From: Flavobacterium croceum DSM 17960
Lineage (GTDB): Bacteria > Bacteroidota > Bacteroidia > Flavobacteriales > Flavobacteriaceae
Assembly (NCBI RefSeq): GCF_002917885.1
Contig: NZ_PQNY01000005.1
Span: 113,555-177,554, forward strand
DNA: 64,000 nt
Reading direction: 5' to 3'
Program-made: the position numbers and the translations under genes
In this document: positions 1 to 9,648 of the stretch, in pieces
Layout: each line of letters starts with the position of its first letter
How positions within the stretch are numbered: the first letter of the stretch is position 1
Notes under the pieces: model-generated
Seen by the model: the letters and a program-made list of their open reading frames with translations, nothing else
Told to the model about the DNA's origin: nothing
The model's database searches: none

Positions 1-518
1 CATTAGTTCGCGATATCTTCCTTTTTAGCTGCTTTACTGGATTGGCTTACATAGATGTAAAAAATCTAACAAAGTCGCATATAAGCATCGGTATTGATGG
101 CGAAAAGTGGATATTTACACACAGGCAAAAAACTGAAACGGCTTCTAAAATTCCAATACTTCCAGTAACGCAAATGATTATTGATAAATATGCCAATCAT
201 CCACAAAGCAGTAATCAAGATAAACTACTGCCTATTCTTACCAATCAAAAAATGAATGCCTATCTAAAAGAAATTGCAGGAGTCTGTGAAATCGAAAAAG
301 AACTAACCTTTCACATTGCACGACACACTTTCGCAACAACCGTAACGCTTACAAATGGTGTTCCAATAGAAAGCGTTAGTAAAATGCTTGGACATAAAAA
401 TTTAAGAACTACGCAGCATTATGCAAAGGTTTTGGATAGAAAAGTGAGTGAAGATATGATGATTTTGAGGAATAAATTTACTTTAAATGATGTTGAATCA
501 AATACCAACGCTATTTAA
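1..518 (+). CDS. Tyrosine recombinase (integrase), C-terminal part, cut by the window edge
   Basis: The reading frame is open from base 3 with no start, so the gene begins before the window. What remains is the catalytic domain of a phage-integrase-family tyrosine recombinase. The start reads VRDIFLFSCFTGLAY, typical of integrases on Bacteroidota conjugative and mobilizable elements. The HxxR box lies at about 312-323 (HIARHTF), LGH follows, and the nucleophilic tyrosine (HYAKV) is at 420-422. It would cut and rejoin DNA at an attachment site. It lies at the head of the metal island and points into it. Whether it serves the whole element ending at 48095 or a nested island cannot be told here. 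Confidence 0.93.
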   Translation, partial: LVRDIFLFSCFTGLAYIDVKNLTKSHISIGIDGEKWIFTHRQKTETASKIPILPVTQMIIDKYANHPQSSNQDKLLPILTNQKMNAYLKEIAGVCEIEKELTFHIARHTFATTVTLTNGVPIESVSKMLGHKNLRTTQHYAKVLDRKVSEDMMILRNKFTLNDVESNTNAI

Positions 519-558
519 ACTATTATGAAGAATATAGTCTATTTATTTAAAAAAATAT

Positions 559-566
559 TACTTTTG
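559..566 (+). promoter_or_regulatory. Bacteroidota -7 box before the small Cys/His protein gene
   Basis: TACTTTTG matches the Bacteroidota -7 consensus TAnnTTTG exactly. The GTG start of the next gene is only six bases downstream, so the transcript could be nearly leaderless. No clear -33 TTTG is visible at the expected distance. Confidence 0.5.
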
Positions 567-571
567 TCATT

Positions 572-910
572 GTGAAATTTTTAAATATCATATTGTCAAT
601 CTATTTAGTGGCACTTTCGTGTTTGCCTTGTGCTGACTTGGAAGTAAGTAGTGCTGCTCATACAGATGCTCATGAATTAGCTAAAACGACACATGATAGT
701 GAAGGCCATTCACATGGTAACGATAAAGATTTGTGTTCTCCTTTCTGCAGTTGTAATTGTTGTGGCTCACAAATAGTAAGCTACTTTAACGTAATGTCAT
801 GTAATTTTACTGTTGTTTCAAAAGAAATCAAAACTCAACTACCATCTTATACTTCTAAATTTACTTCCAATTTCTACGGGAGTATTTGGCAACCACCTCA
901 AATAGCATAA
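572..910 (+). CDS. Small secreted Cys/His-rich protein (DUF6660-like)
   Basis: This is a 112-residue protein with an N-terminal signal peptide. A His-rich stretch (about residues 30-50) is followed by a Cys cluster (CSPFCSCNCCG, about 55-65). The layout matches small periplasmic proteins encoded next to CzcA/CusA pumps in Flavobacteria that are named DUF6660; the family assignment is from memory. The start is GTG, chosen because the signal peptide begins there. It precedes the RND pump gene by about 95 bases, and a short CCCGA/TCGGG hairpin lies between (about 915-932). A metal-binding or sensing role is inferred from the ligand-rich composition. The 9649 gene is a similar small protein. Confidence 0.7.
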   Translation: MKFLNIILSIYLVALSCLPCADLEVSSAAHTDAHELAKTTHDSEGHSHGNDKDLCSPFCSCNCCGSQIVSYFNVMSCNFTVVSKEIKTQLPSYTSKFTSNFYGSIWQPPQIA

Positions 911-1005
911 TGAAGCCCGATTAATTTCGGGTTAGAAACTTGTGATTTTTTCACAAATAATTGCAAAAGAAATTTTGCTACTTTCTAATTCATTATACTA
1001 TATCA

Positions 1006-4000
1006 ATGTTAAACAAAATCATACAATTCAGTATAAAGAACAAGTTTATAATAATTTTATTTACTTTAGTTCTAATAGCTTTTGGTAGCTATTCCTTAAA
1101 ACAATTACCATTGGATGCATTACCAGATGTAACCAACAATCAAGTACAAATAATTACTACCGCTCCTACATTAGCCAGTCAGGAAGTAGAACAATTAATC
1201 ACTTATCCTTTAGAACAATCAGTCAAAACAATCCCAAAAGTAATTGAGCTACGAAGTATTTCTCGTTTCGGACTTTCGGTAGTTACCGTTGTTTTCAAAG
1301 ACGATGTAGATATTTATTGGGCTAGAGAACAAATTTCGCAACGACTAAAAGTTGCCGAAGAAAATATTCCTAAATATGCAGGTTCGCCAGAACTTGGTCC
1401 AATTTCTACAGGACTTGGCGAAATTTACCAATATGATGTGTATGCCAAAAAAGGGTATGAGGATAAATACGATGCAGTAAAACTTCGTACAATTCAAGAT
1501 TGGATTATCATTCCTCAATTACAAGGTGTTGAAGGCGTTGCCGAAGTAAGCACTTGGGGAGGAAAATTAAAACAATTCGAAATCGCTGTAAATCCAAATA
1601 CACTTAATAGCTTGGGAGTTACAATTACAGAAATTTTTGATGCTTTAGAAAAAAACAATCAAAATACAGGTGGTGCTTACATAGAAAAAGATCAATATGC
1701 TTACTTTATTCGTGGAGTGGGTATGGCAACTGGTATTAAAGATTTAGAAAATGTTGTTGTCAAAAATAGAAATGGTGCGCCAGTTTTAGTTCGTGATGTA
1801 GCTTCTGTTCGTGAAGGTGTTGCATTACGTTATGGTGCATCAACCAAAGATGGCAAAGGCGAAATTGTTTGCGGTATGGCACTAATGCTAAAAGGAGAAA
1901 ATTCTAAAGCAGTTACCGAAAGAGTAAAAGAAAAAATGCTTCAAATAAACAAAACACTTCCCGAAGGAGTTATCGCCGAAGCATTCATTGATAGAGGTAA
2001 ATTAGTTGATAATGCAATTGGTACAATTACTAAAAATTTACTCGAAGGAGCATTAATCGTAATTTTTGTATTAATATTATTTCTTGGTAACCTGCGAGCA
2101 GGATTAATCGTGGCATCGGTAATTCCACTATCAATGCTATTTGCAGTAATATTAATGAATACCTTTGGAGTAAGTGGAAACCTAATGAGTTTAGGAGCAA
2201 TCGATTTCGGTATTATTGTCGATGGTGCTGTAATAATTGTCGAAGCCACAATGCACCACTTGCAAAAACTCAAAAGACAAAAGAATTTAACACAATCAGA
2301 AATGGATAGCGAAGTGTACAAATCGGCTTCCAAAATCCGTAATAGTGCTGCTTTTGGTGAAATCATTATTCTAATTGTGTATCTTCCAATTTTAGCATTG
2401 GTAGGAACAGAAGGAAAAATGTTTAAACCCATGGCAATGACAGTTGGCTTTGCAGTCATCGGAGCATTCGTTTTGTCATTGACTTATGTACCCATGATGA
2501 GTGCCATGTTTTTATCAAAAAACACCGAACACAAACCCAATTTTAGCGACAAAATGATGGCGTGGTTCGAAAAAATATATGCTCCGTTTTTAGATAAAGC
2601 ATTACGTTTAAAAAAATCTGTATTAGCCATTTCATTGGGATTATTTGTTTTAGCAGTTGTTACTTTTCAAAATATGGGTGGCGAATTTATTCCTACTATT
2701 GAAGAAGGAGATTTAGCAATTAATGTAACTATAATGCCAGGCAGTTCTCTTTCACAAATGATAAATACTACAACTAAATATGAGCAAATCTTAAAAGACA
2801 AATTTCCTGAAATAAAAACTATTGTAACCAAAATTGGGAGTGGCGAAATACCGACCGACCCAATGCCTATTGAAAGTGGCGATATGATTATAGTTTTAAA
2901 AGACAAATCCGAATGGACTTCCGCCGATAATTGGGAAGATTTAGCCAATTTAATGAAGTCCGAAATGGAAGCAATTCCTGGCGCAAATATTGAAATATCA
3001 CAACCCATTCAAATGCGATTCAATGAGTTAGTATCCGGAAGCAGAAGCGATATAGCAATTAAAATATTTGGCGACGATTTAGAAATATTAGATTCAAAAG
3101 CAAAAGAATTAATTTCAAAAGTAAATAAAATCGATGGTGTGGGTGATTTAAAAGCTGAAAAACTAGCAGGACTACCCCAAATAACGGTTAAATACGATTA
3201 TAATAAAATTGCATTGTATGGGTTAAATATTACTGACATAAACAAAACAATTCGTTCTTCCTTTGCTGGCGAAAGTGCTGGCAAAATCTATGAGGAAAGC
3301 AAACGCTTTGATGTAGTTGTGAGAATGGACAAAGACCAAAGAAGTGACATTTCAGATGTTTCTAATCTTTTTATTCCGTTGCCAAACGGACAGCAAGTGC
3401 CATTGTCTCAGGTAGCCACAGTTGCTTACGAACAAGGTCCGGTTCAAGTTTCTCGTGAAAATGGTAAACGAAGAATTACTGTTGGGTTAAATGTTCGTGG
3501 TCGTGATATAAAAAGTGTAGTCGAAGAAATCCAACAAACGTTAGAAACCAATTTCAAACTTCCAGCAGGATATTATGTTACTTATGGTGGTCAATTTGAA
3601 AATCTGGTCGAAGCTAACAAACGCCTTTCGGTAGCTTTACCAATTGCTTTAGGGCTTATTTTGGTTTTACTATTTTTTACATTCAACAGTATAAAACAAT
3701 CACTACTAATTTTTACAGCCATTCCATTATCAGCAATTGGTGGCGTATTTGCGCTTTGGTTGCGTGGAATGCCTTTCAGTATTTCCGCAGGAATCGGCTT
3801 TATTGCTTTGTTCGGTATTGCTGTTTTAAACGGAATTGTGCTAATATCTTATTTTAACCAACTTAAAACGGAAGGAATAACCGACCCAATGCAACGTGTC
3901 TTAATCGGAACAAAAACAAGATTGAGACCAGTATTAATGACTGCCGCAGTAGCTTCATTAGGATTTTTGCCAATGGCATTGTCAACTAGTGGCGGAGCCG

Positions 4001-5325
4001 AAGTTCAGAAACCATTGGCAACCGTAGTAATTGGAGGCTTATTTTCGGCTACATTATTAACCTTAATCGTTTTACCCATCCTTTATTTATTATTTGAGAA
4101 AGGAATTAAAAGAAGAAAAAGTATGTCAAATTCAAGTGTAACAATAATCGTTTTATTAATCAGCACTTTTTCGTTTGCTCAAAACAGTCAAATCATAACG
4201 TTAGAAAGAGCCATTGAAAAGGCAAAAGCAAACAACTTCGATTTGAAAATCGCAGATAAGGAAATTGAAAAGCAAACCGTTCTCAAAAAAACAGCGTTTC
4301 AAGTAGATCCTTTACAAGTGCAATACCAAGGAGGACAATTCAACAGTGTTGATTATGATCACAATGTTTCCATTCAGCAATATTTTCCTATTGGTAAAAT
4401 CACAAAAGCCAATAGACAACTGCAAGAGGAATTGGCAAAATTGGCAGAAAAGCGAAAAGCATTAACCGAATATGAAATTGAAAAAGCAGTAACACTTGCC
4501 TATTATCAATATCTATATGGTGTTTCCATTCAAAAACTAAATAATGAATTGTTCGACATTTATTCCAAATTCCTTAAAAATGCAGAGCTTCGTTTTCAAA
4601 CTGGTGAAAGTGGTAACATCGAAGTCATAAGTGCCAAAGCCAAAGTAAAAGAAGTCGAAACCCAAAAAGCACAATTAGAATACGATTTGGTAGTATATCA
4701 AAAACAATTGCAATACTTTATTCAAACCGATGAAAATATTGTGCCTGATGCTTCAACACCTTTACAGTATGCGTATTTGGCAGATAATAATAGTTCAAAA
4801 GTAGAAGAATTAGTAAACGGCTATTACACTCAACAAATTGCAGTCTATCAAAAAGAAGCAAATACATTCAAAGCGATGCGTACACCAAAATTAGGATTGG
4901 GCTATTTCGGGCAAACTATCGATACCAAATCTTATTTTCAAGGGTTTACAGCAGGATTGCAAATACCTTTATTTGGAGGAGCAAATACCGCAAAAGCAAA
5001 AGCGTCGTCAATTAGTATTTCGCAATCACAATTAGAATTGGATAAAAATAAACTGACTTTAAAACTACAAAAAGAGGAACTACAAAACGAATTCGAAAAA
5101 CAGAAAAAAGCAGTAATGTATTACCAAAACGAAGGATTGCAATATGCAGACCAAATTATTACAACGGCACAAAAGAGCTACGCCAATGGCGACATGAGTT
5201 ATTGGACATACATCAGTTTTTTAAATCAAGCCATTGACATTAAAAAACAAAATGCCGAAGCCGTTAACACTTACAATCAAAGTGCTATACAATTGCAATT
5301 TCCATCATTTTCTAACAATAAATAA
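1006..5325 (+). CDS. czcA: CzcA-type heavy-metal RND permease fused to a TolC-like outer-membrane channel
   Basis: This is a 1439-residue fusion. Residues 1 to about 1030 are an RND proton/metal antiporter with twelve membrane helices and two periplasmic loops. TM4 carries D400, D406 and E413 in the spacing of the proton-relay triad D402/D408/E415 of CzcA, so it is a divalent-cation (Co/Zn/Cd) rather than Cu type. From about residue 1040 a second signal-peptide-like segment (MSNSSVTIIVLL) leads into a roughly 400-residue TolC/OMF domain. The usual CzcA length is about 1040. I chose ATG at 1006 over the in-frame TTG at 961 because it places TM1 at the N-terminus as in relatives. The adaptor gene follows after 8 bases. 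Confidence 0.92.
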   Translation: MLNKIIQFSIKNKFIIILFTLVLIAFGSYSLKQLPLDALPDVTNNQVQIITTAPTLASQEVEQLITYPLEQSVKTIPKVIELRSISRFGLSVVTVVFKDDVDIYWAREQISQRLKVAEENIPKYAGSPELGPISTGLGEIYQYDVYAKKGYEDKYDAVKLRTIQDWIIIPQLQGVEGVAEVSTWGGKLKQFEIAVNPNTLNSLGVTITEIFDALEKNNQNTGGAYIEKDQYAYFIRGVGMATGIKDLENVVVKNRNGAPVLVRDVASVREGVALRYGASTKDGKGEIVCGMALMLKGENSKAVTERVKEKMLQINKTLPEGVIAEAFIDRGKLVDNAIGTITKNLLEGALIVIFVLILFLGNLRAGLIVASVIPLSMLFAVILMNTFGVSGNLMSLGAIDFGIIVDGAVIIVEATMHHLQKLKRQKNLTQSEMDSEVYKSASKIRNSAAFGEIIILIVYLPILALVGTEGKMFKPMAMTVGFAVIGAFVLSLTYVPMMSAMFLSKNTEHKPNFSDKMMAWFEKIYAPFLDKALRLKKSVLAISLGLFVLAVVTFQNMGGEFIPTIEEGDLAINVTIMPGSSLSQMINTTTKYEQILKDKFPEIKTIVTKIGSGEIPTDPMPIESGDMIIVLKDKSEWTSADNWEDLANLMKSEMEAIPGANIEISQPIQMRFNELVSGSRSDIAIKIFGDDLEILDSKAKELISKVNKIDGVGDLKAEKLAGLPQITVKYDYNKIALYGLNITDINKTIRSSFAGESAGKIYEESKRFDVVVRMDKDQRSDISDVSNLFIPLPNGQQVPLSQVATVAYEQGPVQVSRENGKRRITVGLNVRGRDIKSVVEEIQQTLETNFKLPAGYYVTYGGQFENLVEANKRLSVALPIALGLILVLLFFTFNSIKQSLLIFTAIPLSAIGGVFALWLRGMPFSISAGIGFIALFGIAVLNGIVLISYFNQLKTEGITDPMQRVLIGTKTRLRPVLMTAAVASLGFLPMALSTSGGAEVQKPLATVVIGGLFSATLLTLIVLPILYLLFEKGIKRRKSMSNSSVTIIVLLISTFSFAQNSQIITLERAIEKAKANNFDLKIADKEIEKQTVLKKTAFQVDPLQVQYQGGQFNSVDYDHNVSIQQYFPIGKITKANRQLQEELAKLAEKRKALTEYEIEKAVTLAYYQYLYGVSIQKLNNELFDIYSKFLKNAELRFQTGESGNIEVISAKAKVKEVETQKAQLEYDLVVYQKQLQYFIQTDENIVPDASTPLQYAYLADNNSSKVEELVNGYYTQQIAVYQKEANTFKAMRTPKLGLGYFGQTIDTKSYFQGFTAGLQIPLFGGANTAKAKASSISISQSQLELDKNKLTLKLQKEELQNEFEKQKKAVMYYQNEGLQYADQIITTAQKSYANGDMSYWTYISFLNQAIDIKKQNAEAVNTYNQSAIQLQFPSFSNNK

Positions 5326-5333
5326 TTCTCACG

Positions 5334-6560
5334 ATGAAAAATATAAAAATAAATACAATATCAAATAGTAAGTTCAAACACTATTTCTTGCTTCTTTCTT
5401 CTTGTTTCTTTCTTCTAACGTCTTGTGGCGAAAAGAAAACCGAAGAAGCACCTGAAGAGGAAAAATCAGAAACTGAAGTAGCATTGACCGAAGTACAATT
5501 TAAATCTATTGGTATCGAAACAGGAACTATCGAAATGAAAAACCTGAATACGGTAATCAAAGCCAACGGTTATACAGTAGTTCCACCGCAAAATATGGCA
5601 AATGTTTCAACATTAATTGGTGGTGTTGTAAAAGATATTTATGTATTAGAAGGTACTTATGTGGATAAAGGTAAAACATTGGCAACCATTCAAAACCTCG
5701 AAGTAACAGAAATGCAAGAAGATTACAATTCGGCTATTGCAAACATCGAATATTTACAGTTAGAGTACAACCGTCAAAAAACATTGAGTGATGAAAATGT
5801 TAATCCTCGTAAAACATTTCAAGAAGTTAAGTCAAAGTTAGCGGTTGAACGAGCAAGAGCACAAGCAGCAAAAAATAAACTCCAAGCGTTGAATGTTAGT
5901 TTAAAAGGTAGCACTTCATTAATTCCAATTATTTCGCCGATAAGTGGTTATGTAGGTAAAATTAGCATTACTAAAGGCGCATTTGCAGAAACAGGAATTA
6001 CACTTTTTGAAGTTGTGGACAATAGCCAAATGCATTTAGATTTGAATGTTTTTGAAAAGGATTTAGGAAAAATTTCTGTTAATCAAGAAGTTGATTTTGT
6101 ACTAACTAATCAATCCAATAAGTCTATAAAAGGGAAAATATTTGGCATCAACAAATCATTTTCAAACGAAAGTAAAACCGTTGCAGTTCACGCCAAAATA
6201 AATCCAAGTGATGCAAAAAATTTAATTTCTGGAATGTACGTAGCAGCTAATATTAACATCACAAACCAAACAGTTCAAGCATTACCAAAAGATGCTATTG
6301 TTAGAAACGGAGACAAATATTACATTTATATACAAGAAGAACATCAACAAGAAGCAACAAAAACTAAAGTTGAAGGCCAAAAAGAAAAAGAACACAATGA
6401 GATTCACTTCAAAGCAATTGAAGTAGTACCGGGAACAACCGATTTAGGATATACCGAAGTCAAATTGGTTGATGAAGTTCCAACTGATGCAAAAATTGTA
6501 ATTAAAGGAGCTTTTTATCTGTTAGCAACTTCAAAAGGCGGTGGAGAACACGAACATTAA
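5334..6560 (+). CDS. czcB: RND periplasmic adaptor lipoprotein (CzcB-like)
   Basis: This is a 408-residue membrane-fusion protein that would bridge the inner-membrane permease and the outer-membrane channel. The signal peptide ends in a lipobox (LTSC, Cys about 31), so it is a lipoprotein. A barrel-sandwich hybrid domain (about residues 75-110 and 195-230) flanks a helical hairpin (about 115-190), followed by beta-barrel and membrane-proximal domains. The C-terminal region has a Glu/His-rich loop (about 340-360) and ends GGGEHEH, which may bind metal. It lies directly behind the fused permease-channel gene and completes that pump. Confidence 0.9.
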   Translation: MKNIKINTISNSKFKHYFLLLSSCFFLLTSCGEKKTEEAPEEEKSETEVALTEVQFKSIGIETGTIEMKNLNTVIKANGYTVVPPQNMANVSTLIGGVVKDIYVLEGTYVDKGKTLATIQNLEVTEMQEDYNSAIANIEYLQLEYNRQKTLSDENVNPRKTFQEVKSKLAVERARAQAAKNKLQALNVSLKGSTSLIPIISPISGYVGKISITKGAFAETGITLFEVVDNSQMHLDLNVFEKDLGKISVNQEVDFVLTNQSNKSIKGKIFGINKSFSNESKTVAVHAKINPSDAKNLISGMYVAANINITNQTVQALPKDAIVRNGDKYYIYIQEEHQQEATKTKVEGQKEKEHNEIHFKAIEVVPGTTDLGYTEVKLVDEVPTDAKIVIKGAFYLLATSKGGGEHEH

Positions 6561-6587
6561 TGATTTAACTATATAAATACTTACACT

Positions 6588-6944
6588 ATGAAAACTACAA
6601 TTTTAAAATCGATTTTTTGTTTAGCAGTTATGCTATTTGTTTCAAATGCTGCAATGGCTCAAAAGAGCAATCAGAAAGCGGTAATCAAGACAACCTTACA
6701 TTGTGACCATTGCAAACAATGTGAAACCTGTGGGTTAAAATTCAATACAGAAATGCTAAAAATTAAAGGTGTAAAAATGTATGAACTTGATGATAAAAAA
6801 ATGACTTTTACAATCTACTATAACCCGAAGAAAACCGATTTACAAGCTATAAAAGTGGCTATTTCTAAACTAGGTTATGATGCTGATGAAGTAAAAGCAA
6901 CTTCTGAGGGAATTGCTTCATTGGACGGATGTTGTAAAGCATAA
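6588..6944 (+). CDS. Secreted heavy-metal-associated (HMA) domain protein
   Basis: This is a 118-residue protein with a signal peptide ending AMAQ and one ferredoxin-like HMA domain. The usual CxxC site is expanded to HCDHCKQCETCG (about residues 37-48), giving four Cys and two His near one another, and a CC pair lies near the C-terminus. Such proteins bind soft or divalent metals in the periplasm and may pass them to a pump. It lies 27 bases after the adaptor gene and 5 bases before a methyltransferase gene, in the same run. Confidence 0.8.
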   Translation: MKTTILKSIFCLAVMLFVSNAAMAQKSNQKAVIKTTLHCDHCKQCETCGLKFNTEMLKIKGVKMYELDDKKMTFTIYYNPKKTDLQAIKVAISKLGYDADEVKATSEGIASLDGCCKA

Positions 6945-6949
6945 TAATT

Positions 6950-7564
6950 ATGGAAAATAAAAAAGCACATTGGGAAAATGTTTTTGCTACAAAACAACCC
7001 AACGAAGTCAGTTGGAGACAAGAATATCCTAAAACTGCAATGGATTATTTAGAAAATTTAAACCTATCTAAAACCGCCAATATTATTGATATTGGTGGTG
7101 GCGATAGCAATTTAGTAGATGCATTATTAGAAAAAGGATATGAGAATATTTGGGTATTGGATATTTCCGAATTTGCTTTAGAAAGAGCCAAAAAGCGTTT
7201 AGGCGATAAAGCCAATTCAGTACATTGGATTGTTTCTGATATAACTGTATTCAAACCCGAAGTAGCTTTTGATTTTTGGCATGATAGAGCCGTTTTTCAT
7301 TTCTTAACACAACAAGATAGCATCAATAAATATACTGCAATAGTAAATAATGCAATAGCTGATAATGGAAATTTTTTATTAGGTACTTTTTCAGAAAATG
7401 GACCACTAAAATGTAGCGGATTAGAAATAAAACAGTATTCTGAAAACACAATGAAGCAAACGTTTAACGAACGTTTTGACGCAATAAAGTGTTTTACCGA
7501 AAACCATACAACGCCATTTGATACAACTCAAAATTTTCAGTTTTGTGGTTTCAAAAAGCGATAA
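6950..7564 (+). CDS. Class I SAM-dependent methyltransferase
   Basis: This is a 204-residue Rossmann-fold methyltransferase of the small cytosolic kind (Methyltransf_25/12 type). Motif I reads IIDIGGGDSNLVD (about residues 44-56), followed by the acidic LDIS strand end. The central WHDRAVFHFL block is typical of thiopurine- or tellurite-methyltransferase-like proteins often found in metal islands. The substrate is unknown. It sits between the HMA protein and the Zn/Cd ATPase with only 3-5 base gaps, so it is probably cotranscribed with metal-efflux genes. A second unrelated methyltransferase lies at 14006. Confidence 0.8.
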   Translation: MENKKAHWENVFATKQPNEVSWRQEYPKTAMDYLENLNLSKTANIIDIGGGDSNLVDALLEKGYENIWVLDISEFALERAKKRLGDKANSVHWIVSDITVFKPEVAFDFWHDRAVFHFLTQQDSINKYTAIVNNAIADNGNFLLGTFSENGPLKCSGLEIKQYSENTMKQTFNERFDAIKCFTENHTTPFDTTQNFQFCGFKKR

Positions 7565-7567
7565 TCT

Positions 7568-9589
7568 ATGAAACACCAACACAAATACGATGCAAACGGC
7601 AAACAGCTTTGTTGCACGCTAGAAGAAAAAATAAATATGAAAACAGATAAAGATAGTGGTTGTTGCACTACTCACAAGGAACCTAAACATTCAGATGATG
7701 ACAGACACGACCATTCTAGTAGCAACCAAACTACGTTTCAAATGTTCATGCCAGCTATTATAAGTTTTGTTTTATTATTAGTTGCAATTGGTTTCGATAA
7801 TTACTTTACCCAATCTTGGTTTACAGGTTGGGTGCGAATTGTATGGTATATTGTTGCTTACATTCCGGTTGGTTTTCCAGTGCTGAAAGAAGCGTTTGAA
7901 AGTATTCGCAAAGGCGAAATATTTTCAGAGTTTCTATTAATGTCTATTGCAACTATTGGAGCATTTGCCATAGCCGAGTTTCCAGAAGGAGTTGCTGTAA
8001 TGCTATTTTATGCCATTGGCGAAATATTCCAAACCTTGGCGGTTCAACGTGCCAAAGCAAACATAAAATCCTTACTTGATCAACGACCAGACGAAGTTAC
8101 AATTCTCGAAAACAATGTAGCCAAAACAATCAAAGCAGCAACAGCTAAAATTGACGATATTATCCAACTCAAAGCAGGAGAAAAATTAGGTTTAGATGGC
8201 GAATTACTTTCTGATACAGCTTCATTCAATACAGCAGCGCTAACAGGTGAAAGCAAACCCGATACCAAAGCAAAAGGAGAAGCCGTTTTAGCAGGAATGA
8301 TAAACTTAAATTCGGTTTGTCAAGTCAAAGTGACAACAGCTTATTCCGATAGCAAACTGTCTAAAATACTCGAAATGGTGCAAGATGCCACAGCAAAAAA
8401 AGCACCAACCGAATTATTCATACGCAAATTTGCCAAGATTTACACGCCAATTGTGGTGCTTTTAGCCATCTTAATTTGTGTGGTTCCAATGCTTTTTGTA
8501 GCTGATTATCAATTTAGAGATTGGTTGTATCGTGCTTTAGTCTTTTTAGTTATCTCATGTCCTTGTGCTTTAGTGATTAGTATTCCGTTAGGATATTTCG
8601 GCGGAATTGGAGCTGCTTCCAAGAACGGAATTTTATTCAAAGGAAGTAATTTCCTTGATGTAATGGCTTCCATTCAAAACGTTGTAATGGACAAAACAGG
8701 CACAATGACCGAAGGTGTTTTCAAAGTACAAGAAGTCGTTTTTAATTCCGATTTTAGTAAAACCGAAATACTGCAATTGGTCAATGCTTTAGAAAGCCAA
8801 AGTACACATCCAGTAGCTACAGCTATTCATCAATATGTTGGAAAAATTGACAGCACAATCATTTTAAAAGACGTAGAAGAAATTTCAGGACATGGATTAA
8901 AAGCCAACATCAACGGCAAAGAATTGTTAGTGGGTAATTTCAAATTAATGGATAAATTTTCGATTACCTATGATATTGATCCAACGAGCATTGTTTATAC
9001 CTTAATTGCTGTGGCTTATGATAAAAAATTCGTAGGTTATCTAACTATTGCTGATAGTATAAAAGAAGATGCACAAATCACTATTGACAAACTAAAAGCA
9101 TTGGGTATAAAAACCACAATGTTAAGTGGCGATAAAAATACCGTAGTGCAGTTTGTAGCAAAATCACTCGGAATTACAAACGCTTTTGGCGATTTACTTC
9201 CCGAAGATAAAGTAAACAAAGTCAAAGAAATCATTGCTAAAAATGAAACGGTAGCATTTGTCGGCGATGGTGTAAACGATGCGCCAGTAGTAGCATTAAG
9301 CAACGTAGGTATCGCAATGGGCGGTTTAGGAAGCGATGCCACCATAGAAACTGCCGATCTAGTTATTCAAGATGATATGCCTTCAAAAATCCCAATGGCT
9401 ATAAACATTGGCAAACAAACCAAGAAAATTGTTTGGCAAAATATAATTTTGGCTTTTATTGTAAAAGCAATTGTTTTAGTTCTTGGCGCAGGAGGATTAG
9501 CTACAATGTGGGAAGCCGTTTTTGCTGACGTTGGAGTAGCGTTATTGGCTATACTAAATGCAGTTAGAATACAAAGAATGAGATTTTAA
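7568..9589 (+). CDS. zntA: Zn2+/Cd2+/Pb2+-exporting P-type ATPase (ZntA/CadA-like)
   Basis: This is a 673-residue P1B ATPase. The N-terminus lacks a standard HMA fold but is rich in His and Cys (about residues 1-55), a likely metal-binding tail. The transmembrane site is CPC at residues 331-333 followed by ALVISIPLGYFGG, and the last helix has DVGVALLAILNA, with the Asp used by Zn/Cd pumps; together these place it in the P1B-2 group. The phosphorylated Asp is D375 in DKTGT. The SxxHP nucleotide-binding motif and GDGVNDAP hinge motif are present. It exports divalent cations from cytosol to periplasm using ATP, feeding the CzcA-type pump upstream. Confidence 0.92.
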   Translation: MKHQHKYDANGKQLCCTLEEKINMKTDKDSGCCTTHKEPKHSDDDRHDHSSSNQTTFQMFMPAIISFVLLLVAIGFDNYFTQSWFTGWVRIVWYIVAYIPVGFPVLKEAFESIRKGEIFSEFLLMSIATIGAFAIAEFPEGVAVMLFYAIGEIFQTLAVQRAKANIKSLLDQRPDEVTILENNVAKTIKAATAKIDDIIQLKAGEKLGLDGELLSDTASFNTAALTGESKPDTKAKGEAVLAGMINLNSVCQVKVTTAYSDSKLSKILEMVQDATAKKAPTELFIRKFAKIYTPIVVLLAILICVVPMLFVADYQFRDWLYRALVFLVISCPCALVISIPLGYFGGIGAASKNGILFKGSNFLDVMASIQNVVMDKTGTMTEGVFKVQEVVFNSDFSKTEILQLVNALESQSTHPVATAIHQYVGKIDSTIILKDVEEISGHGLKANINGKELLVGNFKLMDKFSITYDIDPTSIVYTLIAVAYDKKFVGYLTIADSIKEDAQITIDKLKALGIKTTMLSGDKNTVVQFVAKSLGITNAFGDLLPEDKVNKVKEIIAKNETVAFVGDGVNDAPVVALSNVGIAMGGLGSDATIETADLVIQDDMPSKIPMAINIGKQTKKIVWQNIILAFIVKAIVLVLGAGGLATMWEAVFADVGVALLAILNAVRIQRMRF

Positions 9590-9622
9590 CACCAATTTTA
9601 ACATATAGCAATATTTTTTAGT

Positions 9623-9630
9623 TACTTTTG
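9623..9630 (+). promoter_or_regulatory. Bacteroidota -7 box before the small Cys-rich protein gene
   Basis: TACTTTTG is an exact TAnnTTTG match 18 bases before the ATG at 9649. The same eight bases precede the genes at 572 and 50036. This supports the ATG at 9649 over an upstream TTG at 9628 that lies inside the promoter. Confidence 0.6.
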
Positions 9631-9648
9631 TACTGTTTTAATAAACAA

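Noticed and set aside
1941..2459. Open minus-strand frame inside the CzcA-type gene (and similar frames in other long genes)
   Set aside because: It mirrors well-conserved + strand coding sequence and has no domain, signal or context of its own.
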